Below are positions 1-9,685 of a stretch of 64,000 nt of DNA, one piece after another. The position numbers and the translations under genes are program-made. Each line of letters begins with the position of its first letter. Position 1 is the stretch's first letter. The DNA is taken from assembly GCF_000265075.1 (NCBI RefSeq), contig NZ_AJYA01000015.1, forward strand, positions 3,419 to 67,418, given 5' to 3'. The notes beneath the pieces are model-generated. The model was not told where the DNA came from and ran no database searches. It saw nothing but the letters and a program-made list of their open reading frames with translations. The stretch is from Nitritalea halalkaliphila LW7 (GTDB lineage Bacteria; Bacteroidota; Bacteroidia; Cytophagales; Cyclobacteriaceae).

Positions 1-395
1 AAAAATGTATTTTCAAACTCCTGATGCTCTGTAACAATTTTATAATCAGAATTTTTCTTTAAAAAATCTAGAAATAAAAAATCCGCATTGGGATATCTAA
101 AGTAAATTACGGTATCTAATGGTGAGAATTTTTTTAATTCGTTTGTTATAAAATCAAATTTTTCTTTCCTTCTTGAAAAAGCATTGCTAACTGTTGTATT
201 TACAAAGGAATATACTTTATCTCTTGCATCAATTACACTCTTGAGTTTTGCGTTTGGTACACTTGATGAAACAAAATAAAGATATGTATTATCATTATAT
301 TTTTTGAGCGCATCAAACTGACCGATAATTTTTTGTTCCACTCCTCCAAAATGGTCTGATACAAAAGCGAAATATAGAATATTAAATTTAGTCAT
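1..395 (-). CDS. Glycosyltransferase family 4, N-terminal part (cut by window edge)
   Basis: The reading frame starts at an ATG at 393-395 and stays open to the left edge, giving about 131 residues. The start reads MTKFNILYFAFVSDHFGGVE, the beta-strand plus glycine-rich loop with which GT4 (GT-B fold) glycosyltransferases begin; the catalytic C-terminal half lies outside the window. The ATG overlaps the TGA of the flippase gene upstream (ATGA), which indicates translational coupling in one operon. It probably adds a sugar to the lipid-linked repeat unit on the cytoplasmic face. Family assignment rests on the N-terminus only, so the substrate cannot be told. Confidence 0.6.
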   Translation of the reverse strand, partial: MTKFNILYFAFVSDHFGGVEQKIIGQFDALKKYNDNTYLYFVSSSVPNAKLKSVIDARDKVYSFVNTTVSNAFSRRKEKFDFITNELKKFSPLDTVIYFRYPNADFLFLDFLKKNSDYKIVTEHQEFENTF

Positions 396-1690
396 GGACT
401 ATTTTTTGTGTTTTTTATATAACTTGTGAAAATGGCTAGCGTAACTATATAACTTACTATGCCAATAACAATATGAGAGAATATAGCACCTCTAATACCG
501 TAATAAAAAATCATGGAAAAGACTATGGGCAATGAAATTAGCAATGAAATAAATGAAGATCGAAAATTTAAATTAAACTTTCCTCTACCCATTAGCGCTA
601 TACCTTTCATAATGTTCATGTTACGTATCCCCCAACCTACTGATATCAATATAAAAAATGGAATGGATTCATCATATTTTCCTTTAAACAGGAAAGGTAT
701 TGAAAAAACAATAGTTGATGCACCAATAAATACGAAAATAGGAATAGCGAAATGGTTTATAATATTGTACTTTTTATATATCCGTAGCCATTCACTAAAA
801 TTATTTGACTTGTTTGAAAAATAAGGCATAGCTATTTGCTGAATACTTGTAGGGAATAACTGAAAAATTGAAACTAAAGTTAGAGCAAACATATAGAATC
901 CTACAACAGATCGATTACTCACAAAATAATTGATCATATATATATCCAATGTGGTTAATATAGTTCCAATAATATTTGCAGCCAAAGCATATCCAGATAA
1001 AGACCACATCGTTCTTACCTGTTCTTTAATGAAGTAGTTTTTAACCCTTCTAAATATGCTAGCCTTAATTTGCATCTCAAAAATAAGAATACCAATGAAT
1101 GAACTAATCACTACTGCCCAAATATATCCTAATAGACCAAAACGCCATGTAGCTAAAACAATAGCTAAAACTGATAAAATTTTTGTTGATGACTGTGCAA
1201 ATGCCATCTTCTTTATTTGTTTTATGGCCTGAAAAAATGACAAATACGAAGACTGAAGAATGAGTGGAAGTATAAAAATAGCGTACAAAGGAAACAAGCG
1301 CTTAATCTCAATATCATTTGATATTAAACCTAACGTATTAATTATAAACAGAATACCGTATAATACAATAAAAGAAATAAATCCAATAAACAAGGAAATA
1401 TTGAAATATTGATTTCTTTCGATCTCAGAAACTCCATCTTTGGAAGCTATTTGAATGAGAGCAACATTAAATCCAAGTCCTCCTAAAATACCTGCGAATC
1501 CAATATAGGTCTGCATAATTTTTATTTGCCCAATTTCTATTGGATCTAAAAACCCAGCAACAAATAACTGTGAAGCAAAACCAGCAATGAATATCAAGCC
1601 ATTGGCTGAAAGTAAGTGAAACAAGCCTTTTTGAGCCACGTTTTTGAGCTCACCAAGTGATTTTGAGAATAACTCAAGCATTCCTAACAA
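392..1690 (-). CDS. wzx: Wzx-like polysaccharide flippase
   Basis: A 432-residue, very hydrophobic protein with about 12-14 predicted membrane segments spread along its length and basic loops between them, typical in size and pattern of Wzx/RfbX O-unit flippases of the MOP superfamily. Such proteins move undecaprenyl-diphosphate-linked repeat units across the inner membrane. The start at 1690 overlaps the end of the preceding asparagine-synthetase-like gene by 17 bases; an in-frame ATG nine bases further on (1681) is an equally good start. The next glycosyltransferase starts inside its stop codon. Its presence next to legionaminate-type genes suggests that it serves the locus-B glycan, whereas the ABC flippase at 45-46.8 kb would serve locus A. 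Confidence 0.85.
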   Translation of the reverse strand: MLGMLELFSKSLGELKNVAQKGLFHLLSANGLIFIAGFASQLFVAGFLDPIEIGQIKIMQTYIGFAGILGGLGFNVALIQIASKDGVSEIERNQYFNISLFIGFISFIVLYGILFIINTLGLISNDIEIKRLFPLYAIFILPLILQSSYLSFFQAIKQIKKMAFAQSSTKILSVLAIVLATWRFGLLGYIWAVVISSFIGILIFEMQIKASIFRRVKNYFIKEQVRTMWSLSGYALAANIIGTILTTLDIYMINYFVSNRSVVGFYMFALTLVSIFQLFPTSIQQIAMPYFSNKSNNFSEWLRIYKKYNIINHFAIPIFVFIGASTIVFSIPFLFKGKYDESIPFFILISVGWGIRNMNIMKGIALMGRGKFNLNFRSSFISLLISLPIVFSMIFYYGIRGAIFSHIVIGIVSYIVTLAIFTSYIKNTKNSP

Positions 1691-3363
1691 AAATCATTTC
1701 AACAGATTTCAAAAATGATATGCATAAAAATTTCTCAAAAATAGTTCCTTGATTGAAAAGAAATTGAATGTCTTTAATCACAGATTTGGGGAGGAAATGC
1801 CAACTAAGACTGCTATTATACTGCCCATCTACAAAAGTCTGAAGCTTAATGTCATTATTATACCAATCGTCAAAAGGTACTGGCACGTCATTATCACCTA
1901 ATAATTCTCTTTTGAGTTTATTGACAACTTTACCTATCAATAATTTAGACCTGCTATTCGTAGGCTTAATTCCATATTTCCATGGATACTTCATAAGCCT
2001 AGGATGTTTATTTTGCATCCAATCAATTGTAAGTTTTGCGTCAAATCTTAATGCTGGATCTATAGAATAAGCCAAATGAGCAAACTCTAAATCCATATAA
2101 GTATATGTTGTATCGGTAAATGGCAATGTCATCCAAGCGCCATTGTGAATGGCATTAAATCCTCGATTATAGGTTATAAACATTTCGTCATTTTGATACG
2201 ACTGTAGAATGCTTTTGAGCATCGCTTCATCTATCTTATTAAAAAGTTTGTCTGAAACCACGTATCTTCTTCTCAAATTTGGGGTTTCGTGATGTGGCGC
2301 TCCTAAATAGCTCCTTTACTGCTTTCTGCTAAACCTCCATTATGAAACAATCCATAGCTACTTAGATTTAAGCGACGCACAGCGGCAAATGTCTGCGCAG
2401 CTCCAAAATAATACACTGCACAATTATTAAGCATAAGGGCGTTTCAAGGTCATATAGTTGAAACCCATTATTGAGTAATAGTACAATATGTTTCAACGAC
2501 AAATCAGAAGATATTTTACGTGCAATGAGTTCATCTGATTTAAAGCCCTCACTAAAAGTGAGCGCTGTGATATCTTTATAATCATACTCATGAGCAAGCA
2601 TTACATTCAATCTGGAATCCAATCCACCACTTAAAGTAGCAATATGTTCGTAATTATAATGCATATCTTTTGAATACTCCAAATCTATTGACTTCTTAAA
2701 CCAGTGATCTAACTCTGATAATAAGTCTATATTAATTTTCGTATATGCTATATCTCTGTAATAATCATGATATCTATGATTGATTGATTTACCTTTTGCG
2801 ATATGCACATATTCGCCAGCTTTAATCTTTTTGATTTCATTTACCAGAGTAAAATCTTCAAGCATATAACCTAAAGAAAGCATCATATAAGAGGCTTGTT
2901 CAGATAGGGATAATTTTACTTCAAAGTGTCTAAGTAAATCTGATAATAAAAAGATTGAGGATGAAAAAGCTGCAAAATCATCATTAACAAAGTAAAAGAG
3001 TTGGCGTGAACTCATCTGATCTGCAAATAAGAAGAGCTCCTTACTATTTTTATCATAATGTAAAGCAGTAAACGATCCTTTTACATTAATAATGGAATTA
3101 AGCATATCATCCTTTGAGGAATTAGGATCACATTCGTTACCTTCCAATCTAACCCCATCAAAACCTACAGCACAGATGTTACTCTCTTTTAAAAATTTAT
3201 CATTAGAAAATTTATCATTTGCATAATGGCAAGCAATAAATCCATCTTCTTTAATTTCCTTTTTCTTTTTGTAAAATCGATTTACATAACGAGGAAAATC
3301 AATTGAATTCAATTTTCCATGATACGCATCGTTAAAAATCAATATACCAGAAAATCCGCTCAT
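1674..3363 (-). CDS. Asparagine-synthetase-like protein, frameshifted, no catalytic Cys
   Basis: Two frames together give about 563 residues: an N-terminal Ntn-hydrolase-like domain (residues 1 to ~200) and an asparagine synthase ATP-pyrophosphatase domain with the P-loop ATLSGGLDSRLN near residue 243. The frame breaks at GGG 2437-2439 and at AAA 2305-2307; restoring one base at each gives an uninterrupted join running through LNNCAVYYFGAAQT and GAPHHETPNLRRRY. Both are one-base losses in short homopolymers, so sequencing error is likelier than decay. The start is MSGFSG, with Ser where glutamine-dependent AsnB has catalytic Cys (MCGI), so this protein should not hydrolyse glutamine; it may use ammonia or adenylate another acid. 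Such paralogues are common in polysaccharide loci. The start overlaps the preceding GT stop. Confidence 0.7.
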
Positions 3364-4517
3364 CAGTTCAGACTATACACTTTTACCCAATCCTTCTTGA
3401 TATTATTCCAATCAACCAAGTCAAGAATGATTCGACGGTTTACAGAAGTTCTATCTTTATGCACTTGAAAATTGGAGATCACATTATTTAGTGCCTCAGT
3501 TAACTCATCTGGACTATTGATCCAAACTGCATAAACACCTTTTTCTCTGAGTAAGTCATACGGTAACCACTTACCTATGATTGATACGGATCCAGCTGCT
3601 AAATGCTCTAGCATACTCGCTGAGAACTGATCTCTTGTTTGTATATGTATAAAAATATCTGTTGACAATCTTAGCCTTCTTAAATCATTAATTTCTAAAT
3701 AATCCTCGATTATTGAAACATCAAAATTATTTCCAGCTACTGATTGTTTCAAATTATTAATAGACTCCGCTTTTCCAGTTCCATACGTCATTGGAAAAAT
3801 AACTTTATATTCTTCTTTCTTTATTTTACTTTCAACGATCGACTTCCAAATGGATTGGTGTTGAACAATTCTCGCTCCGTTATAACCGCAAGTAATAATT
3901 TTTTTATCAAGATTTAATGCGTTCTTTGCCATAATAGAATCATTATTTTTAAGGAAGTCTTCGAATTCAGAAAAAGAACTCATTAACGGAAAAAGAACGG
4001 AGCTCGCTTTACGCTTTGCGTCTAAATAATAAAAATTAAATATTTTTGAAAGGAAAACAGGGTTTGTTGCACAAATAGTATCTGCCAAACCAATACTTCT
4101 TTTATTGAAAAAGTGATGAAATTTACTTACTTCGTTAAAGTCAGAGCCAAAAAAAGAAATGATTAACTTTGAACATTTTCTGCGTAAAATTTTACTAATT
4201 AATGCTATATACCAGTGGTGGTAATGGATGTGAACAATATCGTATTTAGGTAAATTTCTGGAAATCTTCCATAAGTTAAAGAAAGAAAATAAAATGCCAA
4301 TCTTGCGAATTTTTGTTAGTGGCCCATTAATATATTCATTAGAAATAACATGATTAAAAGTTCGTTTATGTGCTAACCTGTCTTCGTTAGAAATAGGTGA
4401 AATAATAAAACAGTCAAATAAAACATTATGTTCGTTTTTTAAACGACTTAAAGTTGGACTCACGAAAGTCTTAATCAAGTGAGACTCAGATACAATTAAA
4501 ACTTTCTTAGTTTGCAT
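3363..4517 (-). CDS. Glycosyltransferase family 4
   Basis: A 384-residue GT-B type protein. The N-terminal half opens with KKVLIVSESHLIKTFVSPTL and contains the YDIVHIHYHHWYIALISKIL strand-loop typical of GT4 donors/acceptor domains; the C-terminal half has the LEHLAAGSVSIIGKW segment that corresponds to the E-x7-E nucleotide-sugar region, in a somewhat divergent form. It is expected to work in the cytoplasm on a lipid-linked oligosaccharide. It overlaps the PtmE-like gene by 11 bases upstream and abuts the asparagine-synthetase-like gene downstream, so it belongs to the same operon. Donor and linkage cannot be inferred. Confidence 0.8.
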   Translation of the reverse strand: MQTKKVLIVSESHLIKTFVSPTLSRLKNEHNVLFDCFIISPISNEDRLAHKRTFNHVISNEYINGPLTKIRKIGILFSFFNLWKISRNLPKYDIVHIHYHHWYIALISKILRRKCSKLIISFFGSDFNEVSKFHHFFNKRSIGLADTICATNPVFLSKIFNFYYLDAKRKASSVLFPLMSSFSEFEDFLKNNDSIMAKNALNLDKKIITCGYNGARIVQHQSIWKSIVESKIKKEEYKVIFPMTYGTGKAESINNLKQSVAGNNFDVSIIEDYLEINDLRRLRLSTDIFIHIQTRDQFSASMLEHLAAGSVSIIGKWLPYDLLREKGVYAVWINSPDELTEALNNVISNFQVHKDRTSVNRRIILDLVDWNNIKKDWVKVYSLN

Positions 4518-5553
4518 TAAAATACTTTGCTAATAAATGGGCCTCCCCTATGTCCTTCCAAGATTTTTCACTTACTGGAAACACACCTACTTTTCCTCCT
4601 CTTTGTTTTACCCTTTCAATCAAATGAGTGATATGAAAAAACTCATTTTCTGGAATTTCATCAATAAGATGAGGTTCCAATACGTACATACCACTGTTGA
4701 TTTTAAATGTCAACTCTGGTTTTTCTTTTAATTCTAGTAATTCCCCATCTACCCCAGTTTCTAAAGTGCCGTATGCTATTGGAAAGTGCTTTAGAGCAGC
4801 TACTAAGGTAATCTCGTTCTTATTTTCTTGATGATACTTCAGAATATTTGCATAATCATCTTCAATGATTATATCGCAGTTGCTTACAAAAAAAGTTTCA
4901 TTTATTTTTCCCTTAAGCAAATGTAAACTACCCGCAGTTCCCAAGGGTTTTTCTTCTAAAAAACAGTCTGTTGAGTATGGTAGATTTAACGATTGTAAGT
5001 AAAAATTAATCAGTTCTGCTTTATAGTTCACTGATATATAAAACTGAGTGCAGCCATGCCGATGAAAGCGATCAAAAATCTCCTCCAACATGGTTTTCTC
5101 ACCTATCGGAATCAATGGCTTAGGTAAAACATTGGTTAAAGGTCTTAAACGCGTTCCAAATCCGCCGGCCATGATCACCACTGGGATATTAAAAGAATCA
5201 AATTCTTGTTCATTTTCTCGAAAAATATCTTCCCAGAAATACACTTCAACCAAATTCTTATCCTTATCTAGCACAGGAAGCATTTCCATTCTATGCTGAA
5301 TCATCATTTCGCGAATTTCCTCAATAGACATAGAAGTGTTTGCATAACGGATGCTTCCTCGAAGAACAGACTTAACAGGACTATCTAAACTTTGATTTTT
5401 AATGATTGCCCTTTGAATGTCACCAATACTGACAAGTCCGATAAAAAGTTCTTTTTCAAAAACTAATAATAGTTTTTTATCAAGCTGATCCATTTTTTTT
5501 AGGCAGTCAAGTAATGTAGCTGATGATTCAATAAATCTATTTTTATATTTCAT
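4507..5553 (-). CDS. CBS-domain nucleotidyltransferase, PtmE-like
   Basis: 348 residues. Residues 1 to ~120 form a pair of CBS domains (two repeats, SIGDIQRAIIK and MLPVLDKDKNLVEVYF), followed by a nucleotidyltransferase domain with the signature VVIMAGGFGTRLRPLT and PKPLIPIGEKTMLEEI. This CBS-plus-NTP-transferase architecture is that of PtmE of Campylobacter, which makes the GDP-activated glucosamine that feeds the legionaminic acid pathway. LegH, LegC and LegB homologues follow directly upstream in the same operon, which supports that role. Its start codon overlaps the LegH stop (TAATG), so the two are probably translationally coupled. A glucose-1-phosphate-type nucleotidyltransferase of another specificity remains possible. 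Confidence 0.75.
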   Translation of the reverse strand: MKYKNRFIESSATLLDCLKKMDQLDKKLLLVFEKELFIGLVSIGDIQRAIIKNQSLDSPVKSVLRGSIRYANTSMSIEEIREMMIQHRMEMLPVLDKDKNLVEVYFWEDIFRENEQEFDSFNIPVVIMAGGFGTRLRPLTNVLPKPLIPIGEKTMLEEIFDRFHRHGCTQFYISVNYKAELINFYLQSLNLPYSTDCFLEEKPLGTAGSLHLLKGKINETFFVSNCDIIIEDDYANILKYHQENKNEITLVAALKHFPIAYGTLETGVDGELLELKEKPELTFKINSGMYVLEPHLIDEIPENEFFHITHLIERVKQRGGKVGVFPVSEKSWKDIGEAHLLAKYFNAN

Positions 5554-6182
5554 TAAAATTGCTGTTTACAAGGATTACCAAAATAAATTCCAGCCGTAAT
5601 AATATCTTTTACAATTACACTTCCTGCTCCAACAGTAGATTTCTCATAAATGGAAATATTATTTCTGACAACCGAATTAGCACCTATAAAAGTACTTTTC
5701 CCTACGCTTACATTTCCACAAAGTACGGCAGCGGGTGCTATGTGACTAAAATCTTGAACTACACATTCGTGTTCAACAACAGCTGCTGTGTTAATAATAA
5801 CACCTTTACCAATCTGTGCATGTGCATTGATAATTGTATTGACCCCTACATAAGTTGATAAACCTATGCTTGAACTATGAGAGACTTTTGAACTAGGATC
5901 AATGAGCACACATTGGTTTAAGTGATGCTTTTCAAAAAATGATACCAATTTGGCTCTTATAATATTGTCTCCAACTGACGGAAAAACGTAATCACTTTTT
6001 ACAATAGAGGAAACATCTACAGAGCCTTCAAAACCAAAATAGGGTATTTGATAGGGGTTTGTTTTTGCCTCATGATAATCAAAATAACCTGCAATTGTAT
6101 AACCAGCAGCCATGAATGACTCAATAATCACGTAAGCGTGGCCTGAATAACCAAAGATAAAAACCTTCTTAGAGTCTGACAC
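5553..6182 (-). CDS. legH: NeuD/LegH-type N-acetyltransferase
   Basis: About 209 residues from a GTG at 6182; a TTG at 6200 would add six residues, and the homology begins at KKVFIFGYSGHAYVI, so the shorter start is preferred. The N-terminal part is a Rossmann-like PglD_N domain (GYSGHAYVI), followed by hexapeptide repeats of a left-handed beta helix (STYVGVNTIINAHAQIGKGV) ending in VGAGSVIVKDI. This is the layout of PglD, NeuD and LegH, trimeric acetyl-CoA-dependent enzymes that acetylate the 4-amino group of nucleotide-activated amino sugars. Position between LegC and PtmE homologues points to N-acetylation of a GDP-4-amino-4,6-dideoxyhexose. The start lies within the last bases of the aminotransferase gene. 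Confidence 0.78.
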   Translation of the reverse strand: MSDSKKVFIFGYSGHAYVIIESFMAAGYTIAGYFDYHEAKTNPYQIPYFGFEGSVDVSSIVKSDYVFPSVGDNIIRAKLVSFFEKHHLNQCVLIDPSSKVSHSSSIGLSTYVGVNTIINAHAQIGKGVIINTAAVVEHECVVQDFSHIAPAAVLCGNVSVGKSTFIGANSVVRNNISIYEKSTVGAGSVIVKDIITAGIYFGNPCKQQF

Positions 6183-7311
6183 TACTCGGTATATTAACAA
6201 TTCGTTCTTCTAAAAACTCTGCATTTTTTTGAGCATCGCGGTAACAATGTTGGTACATGGGTAAGCGATACATCAATTGCCAGATAGGGCGCGTCATGGT
6301 TTTAGCTTCATTGGTGGCTTTCAAAAATGCATTGCGCTCTTCTACATTTTCCAACTCTACACACATCAACCAATAATTGGCTTGCGTATCTTCTAATTCC
6401 GTTCTAAACTTGATGTTCTGTCCGGAAAAAAATGCAGCATAGTCATGAGCCAAAGTACGTTTATTAGCTACAAAAGTATCCAACTGCTCCAACTGCGCAC
6501 AAACCAAAGCCGCATTCAAATTGGGCATTCTAAAATTGTAACCTACATAATCATGCACATATTCATAAGGATGAGGAACTTTAGCCGTTGTGGTCAAGTG
6601 TTTACCAAGCTTTCCAAGATCTTCACTTTGAGTAACAATCATACCTCCACCCCCACAAGTAACTATTTTATTTCCATTAAAAGAAAATACACCCAATTGC
6701 CCAAAAGATCCGGTGTGTTTCCCTTTATAATAACTTCCAAGTGACTCAGCAGCATCTTCAACTATAGGAATATTCCATTCACTACAAATAGCCATCAATG
6801 CATCCAAATGAACTGGAAACCCAAAGGTGTGCATGGGTACACAAGCAGCTATTCTTCTTCCGGTTTTCTTGTTATAGGCGCTGTTTTCACGCTTTTCTCC
6901 AAATTCTTCTAAAAATTCCGATACAGCCTTGGGCGAAAGCCCCATCGTATCATAATCCACATCCAAGAAAACAGGCTCTGCACCGGTATAATGTATTGCA
7001 TTGGCTGTAGCTACAAAAGTCAAAGCTTGGGTAAACACCTCATCGCCTCGTTGGACACCGGCCAATTGCATGGCAATTTGTAAACCTGATGTTCCATTTA
7101 CCACAGCTACAGCCTTTTGCGTCTGACTGATTTCAGCCATCATCTGCTCTGCTTTATCCACATAAGCTCCCACAGAAGAAACAAAAGTAGAATCTAAAGT
7201 ATCCATCACATAAGCACGCTCATTTCCGTTAAAAACCGGAGCGTGTAGAGGTATGAAATCCTTGGAATTGAATTTATCCTGAAAAAAGTTAATTGTCTCT
7301 TTGAACTCCAT
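6169..7311 (-). CDS. legC: LegC-type PLP-dependent sugar aminotransferase
   Basis: 380 residues of the DegT/DnrJ/EryC1/StrS aminotransferase family. Visible landmarks are the substrate-facing VNGTSGLQIAMQLAGVQRGD, the PLP-ring loop VEDAAESLGSYYKGKHTGSF and the Schiff-base region GVFSFNGNKIVTCGGGGMI with the active-site lysine. The start FIPLHAPVFNGNERAYV resembles LegC/PseC-type enzymes that aminate the 4-keto group of GDP- or UDP-linked 4-keto-6-deoxy-hexosamine. It stands two bases downstream of the LegB-like dehydratase, whose product would be its substrate, and ends inside the acetyltransferase start. GC and wobble use are higher here than in its glycosyltransferase neighbours, so the leg block may have a separate origin. 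Confidence 0.85.
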   Translation of the reverse strand: MEFKETINFFQDKFNSKDFIPLHAPVFNGNERAYVMDTLDSTFVSSVGAYVDKAEQMMAEISQTQKAVAVVNGTSGLQIAMQLAGVQRGDEVFTQALTFVATANAIHYTGAEPVFLDVDYDTMGLSPKAVSEFLEEFGEKRENSAYNKKTGRRIAACVPMHTFGFPVHLDALMAICSEWNIPIVEDAAESLGSYYKGKHTGSFGQLGVFSFNGNKIVTCGGGGMIVTQSEDLGKLGKHLTTTAKVPHPYEYVHDYVGYNFRMPNLNAALVCAQLEQLDTFVANKRTLAHDYAAFFSGQNIKFRTELEDTQANYWLMCVELENVEERNAFLKATNEAKTMTRPIWQLMYRLPMYQHCYRDAQKNAEFLEERIVNIPSSVRL

Positions 7312-7313
7312 GA

Positions 7314-8516
7314 TTACATTTTGGCATCTAAATATTTACCTGTTTCCTTGTGACCGAAGTCAGGAATCATGTAGTGAAACAAGTCTACAATTTCTTGCTT
7401 TGTCCACCCGCCTCTATTTCGTAAATCAAGAATAGTATTTTCAAAATGAGCAAGTTTATCAGTTTCTATATTCAAAACATTCTTAATGATACCCAAATTT
7501 TGAAAACGCTCCATATCGAGCACTTCTTTATCCGTAAAAAACTCTTCAAAGTCTTTCTCGCCGGTTGTGTCGCTTGCGGTAAATAAGCAAGGCCAGTATT
7601 TGTGACCTGTGATATGTGATCTGTGATCCGTGTTGAAAAAGTGACGAGCCTCTTCTTCAGAAGAGCAGATGTAAGGCTCATAGCCTAGTTGTCGTAGATA
7701 ATTGACTGCAATTTCTGCAAAGGTGATTAAATGCAAACTTTCACTCAATTTAGGAAAGAAGATGTCGCGGTTTTCACCAAAAATGCAAGACATTAAACAC
7801 AACTCACCAGACTCTTGGGGTACGACAAAATACCTTTTAATGTCATTTGGTGCTACAATAGGTTGATGCTTTTGAATGCGTTGATTAAACCCATGTAGTA
7901 AAGACCCATCTGAAAATGCAACATTGGCAAAGCGAGCGGTTGAAATTTCAATGTCTGTGCTTCTGCGCATCAGAAACATTTCCATGATGCGCTTAGAAGC
8001 CCCCATCATGTTAACAGGGTTGGCAGCTTTATCCGTAGATACACAAAAGTATTTTTTAATCCCTTTTTTTTTGGATTGCTGAATGGTTTTATCCGTATTA
8101 AAAACATTAACTTGAATCATTCGCATGAGTGTATACGGATCCTTTTCAGAACGCACATGTTTAAGTGCCGAAAGATTCAACACATAATCATATTCACCAT
8201 CAGCTTCAATAAATGCATCATATTCTACCGAGCCAATATCAAGGGCAAAAGTTTGAAAATCTCCATCAATGTAACCAAAAGAGCTTCTAATATCTCTAAC
8301 CAACTCCACCATATTGTTCTCACTGATATCTACAACATGGAGTTTAAGAGGATTACGCTTAAAAATCTCTTTAGTAACGGCTTGCCCAATGGAACCCGCT
8401 CCACCAATCACCAAAAAACGGGATGAAGAAACCACTTCACTCAATTCCTTCTCATGAAAGCCAATATCTTGAGTAAATAAAAGCTGGTTTCGGGCTATGA
8501 GATTTAAAATATTCAT
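7314..8516 (-). CDS. legB: LegB-type NDP-GlcNAc 4,6-dehydratase
   Basis: About 401 residues from the ATG at 8516 (MNILNLIARNQLLFTQDIGF); the open frame extends 16 codons further but without homology. It is a short-chain dehydrogenase of the polysaccharide-synthesis type (CapD/FlaA1/LegB) with the NAD-binding loop VIGGAGSIGQAVTKEIFKRN, the LNLSALKHVRSEKDPYTLM segment, the STDKAANPVNMMGASKRIME region (here M replaces the usual catalytic Tyr, as in the FlaA1/PseB/LegB group) and the substrate motif RFANVAFSDGSLL. It removes water from a nucleotide-activated N-acetylglucosamine to give the 4-keto-6-deoxy sugar used by LegC. A GDP-linked substrate is suggested by the PtmE-like gene in the same operon. 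Confidence 0.82.
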   Translation of the reverse strand: MNILNLIARNQLLFTQDIGFHEKELSEVVSSSRFLVIGGAGSIGQAVTKEIFKRNPLKLHVVDISENNMVELVRDIRSSFGYIDGDFQTFALDIGSVEYDAFIEADGEYDYVLNLSALKHVRSEKDPYTLMRMIQVNVFNTDKTIQQSKKKGIKKYFCVSTDKAANPVNMMGASKRIMEMFLMRRSTDIEISTARFANVAFSDGSLLHGFNQRIQKHQPIVAPNDIKRYFVVPQESGELCLMSCIFGENRDIFFPKLSESLHLITFAEIAVNYLRQLGYEPYICSSEEEARHFFNTDHRSHITGHKYWPCLFTASDTTGEKDFEEFFTDKEVLDMERFQNLGIIKNVLNIETDKLAHFENTILDLRNRGGWTKQEIVDLFHYMIPDFGHKETGKYLDAKM

Positions 8517-8556
8517 TAACTGTTTTTTTCTATTGCAAATGATGATATAAAAACTA

Positions 8557-9685
8557 CTAATCAATATTTATATGATGCTTAGTGTGTTCACGAATTATCT
8601 CAGCGTAGAATTTTGCTGTATTTGAAACAGAGCGTTCTCTTACTAAGTTTTTACTTATTGATCCATGTTGTTCAATAAGTCCCTCCTCCTCGACATATTT
8701 TATCAAAGCTGAAACAAAATCATTAACATGCAAATCATGCTTAAAACAGTTTATCTCATGTTTGCAATACTTGTCGGTATTGAAGATGAGGTTACTTAAA
8801 ACAACACCAGTACCAGATGCCATACATTCTATCAAAGAATTAGGACCATTAGAATCGGTAGCAGTAAACAAAGCGACATGGGCCTCAGCATAAATTTTTG
8901 GAAGATCATCCCATGAACTTATCCCTTCTAAAAATACAACATTATTTGACAAGTTGTTGCGGTCTATAAAAGTGAGACACTCATTCTTCAACTCACCCAT
9001 TTCATTCATCTTGAGAATACTGTTCGGATATTTTTTTAAAAACTCCGAAAAAACTTCGAGCGCAAACAAAGGATTATATGATTCATCTAAGCGGTTAGGA
9101 AAAATGAGGATAGGAGAATCAGTTGTTTTTCTCAAAAGATGAGTTAAATTTACATCTATATCCTGAGGATATCGAGCTAAAATAACTTTTTGAGCACAAA
9201 AACCTAACTCATCAATCGCTTGTTCCATTGGTTTTTCACCCATAGCAAGAAACAAGTCAATATCACGGTATAGAAAGGCAAAAAAACGTTTGATAATTTT
9301 CTTTAAAGCTTTACTTAAAGGGTTGTAACCCTTATAGGATACTCGTTCGCCAAGTGTAATGTATGTTTTGTTATTTGATTTGCACCATTTTTTTTACATT
9401 CCACTGACTTGGAAAAAAAAAGCCGCCAGCAATTACAATATCTGGATTATATTCTTTAACAAGCTCAAATAAATTTGGGTTGCTGTAATTAAAAATCGGA
9501 TGAAATGTCGAGCCTTCTAAAACCCTACATTTATCGCCAAGCGGTAGTGCCCACCACTTAGGCCTATTAGATTCTAAGTGAGTATAAAACCACATCTCGG
9601 CATCAAAATACTTTTGCAAAGCATAGCAGAACTTAACCTGATAGGGTGCTGCCATATTGTTGATAAACAAAAGCTTAGGCCTCAT
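8557..9685 (-). CDS. Glycosyltransferase family 4, frameshifted
   Basis: The N-terminal ~97 residues start MRPKLLFINNMAAPYQVKFC (GT4 N-domain); after a frame change at the run of eight T (9388-9395) the protein resumes as NNKTYITLGERVSYKGYNPL and continues through LARYPQDI, PILIFPNRLDESYNPL and the nucleotide-binding C-domain (ALFTATDSNGPNSLIECMAS, with the E of the E-x7-E motif). Removing one A on the coding strand restores about 376 residues, a normal GT4 length. The break in a long homopolymer points to a sequencing error. Gene order places it between the ATP-grasp ligase (overlap of 11 bases) and legB. The substrate is unknown. Confidence 0.75.
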
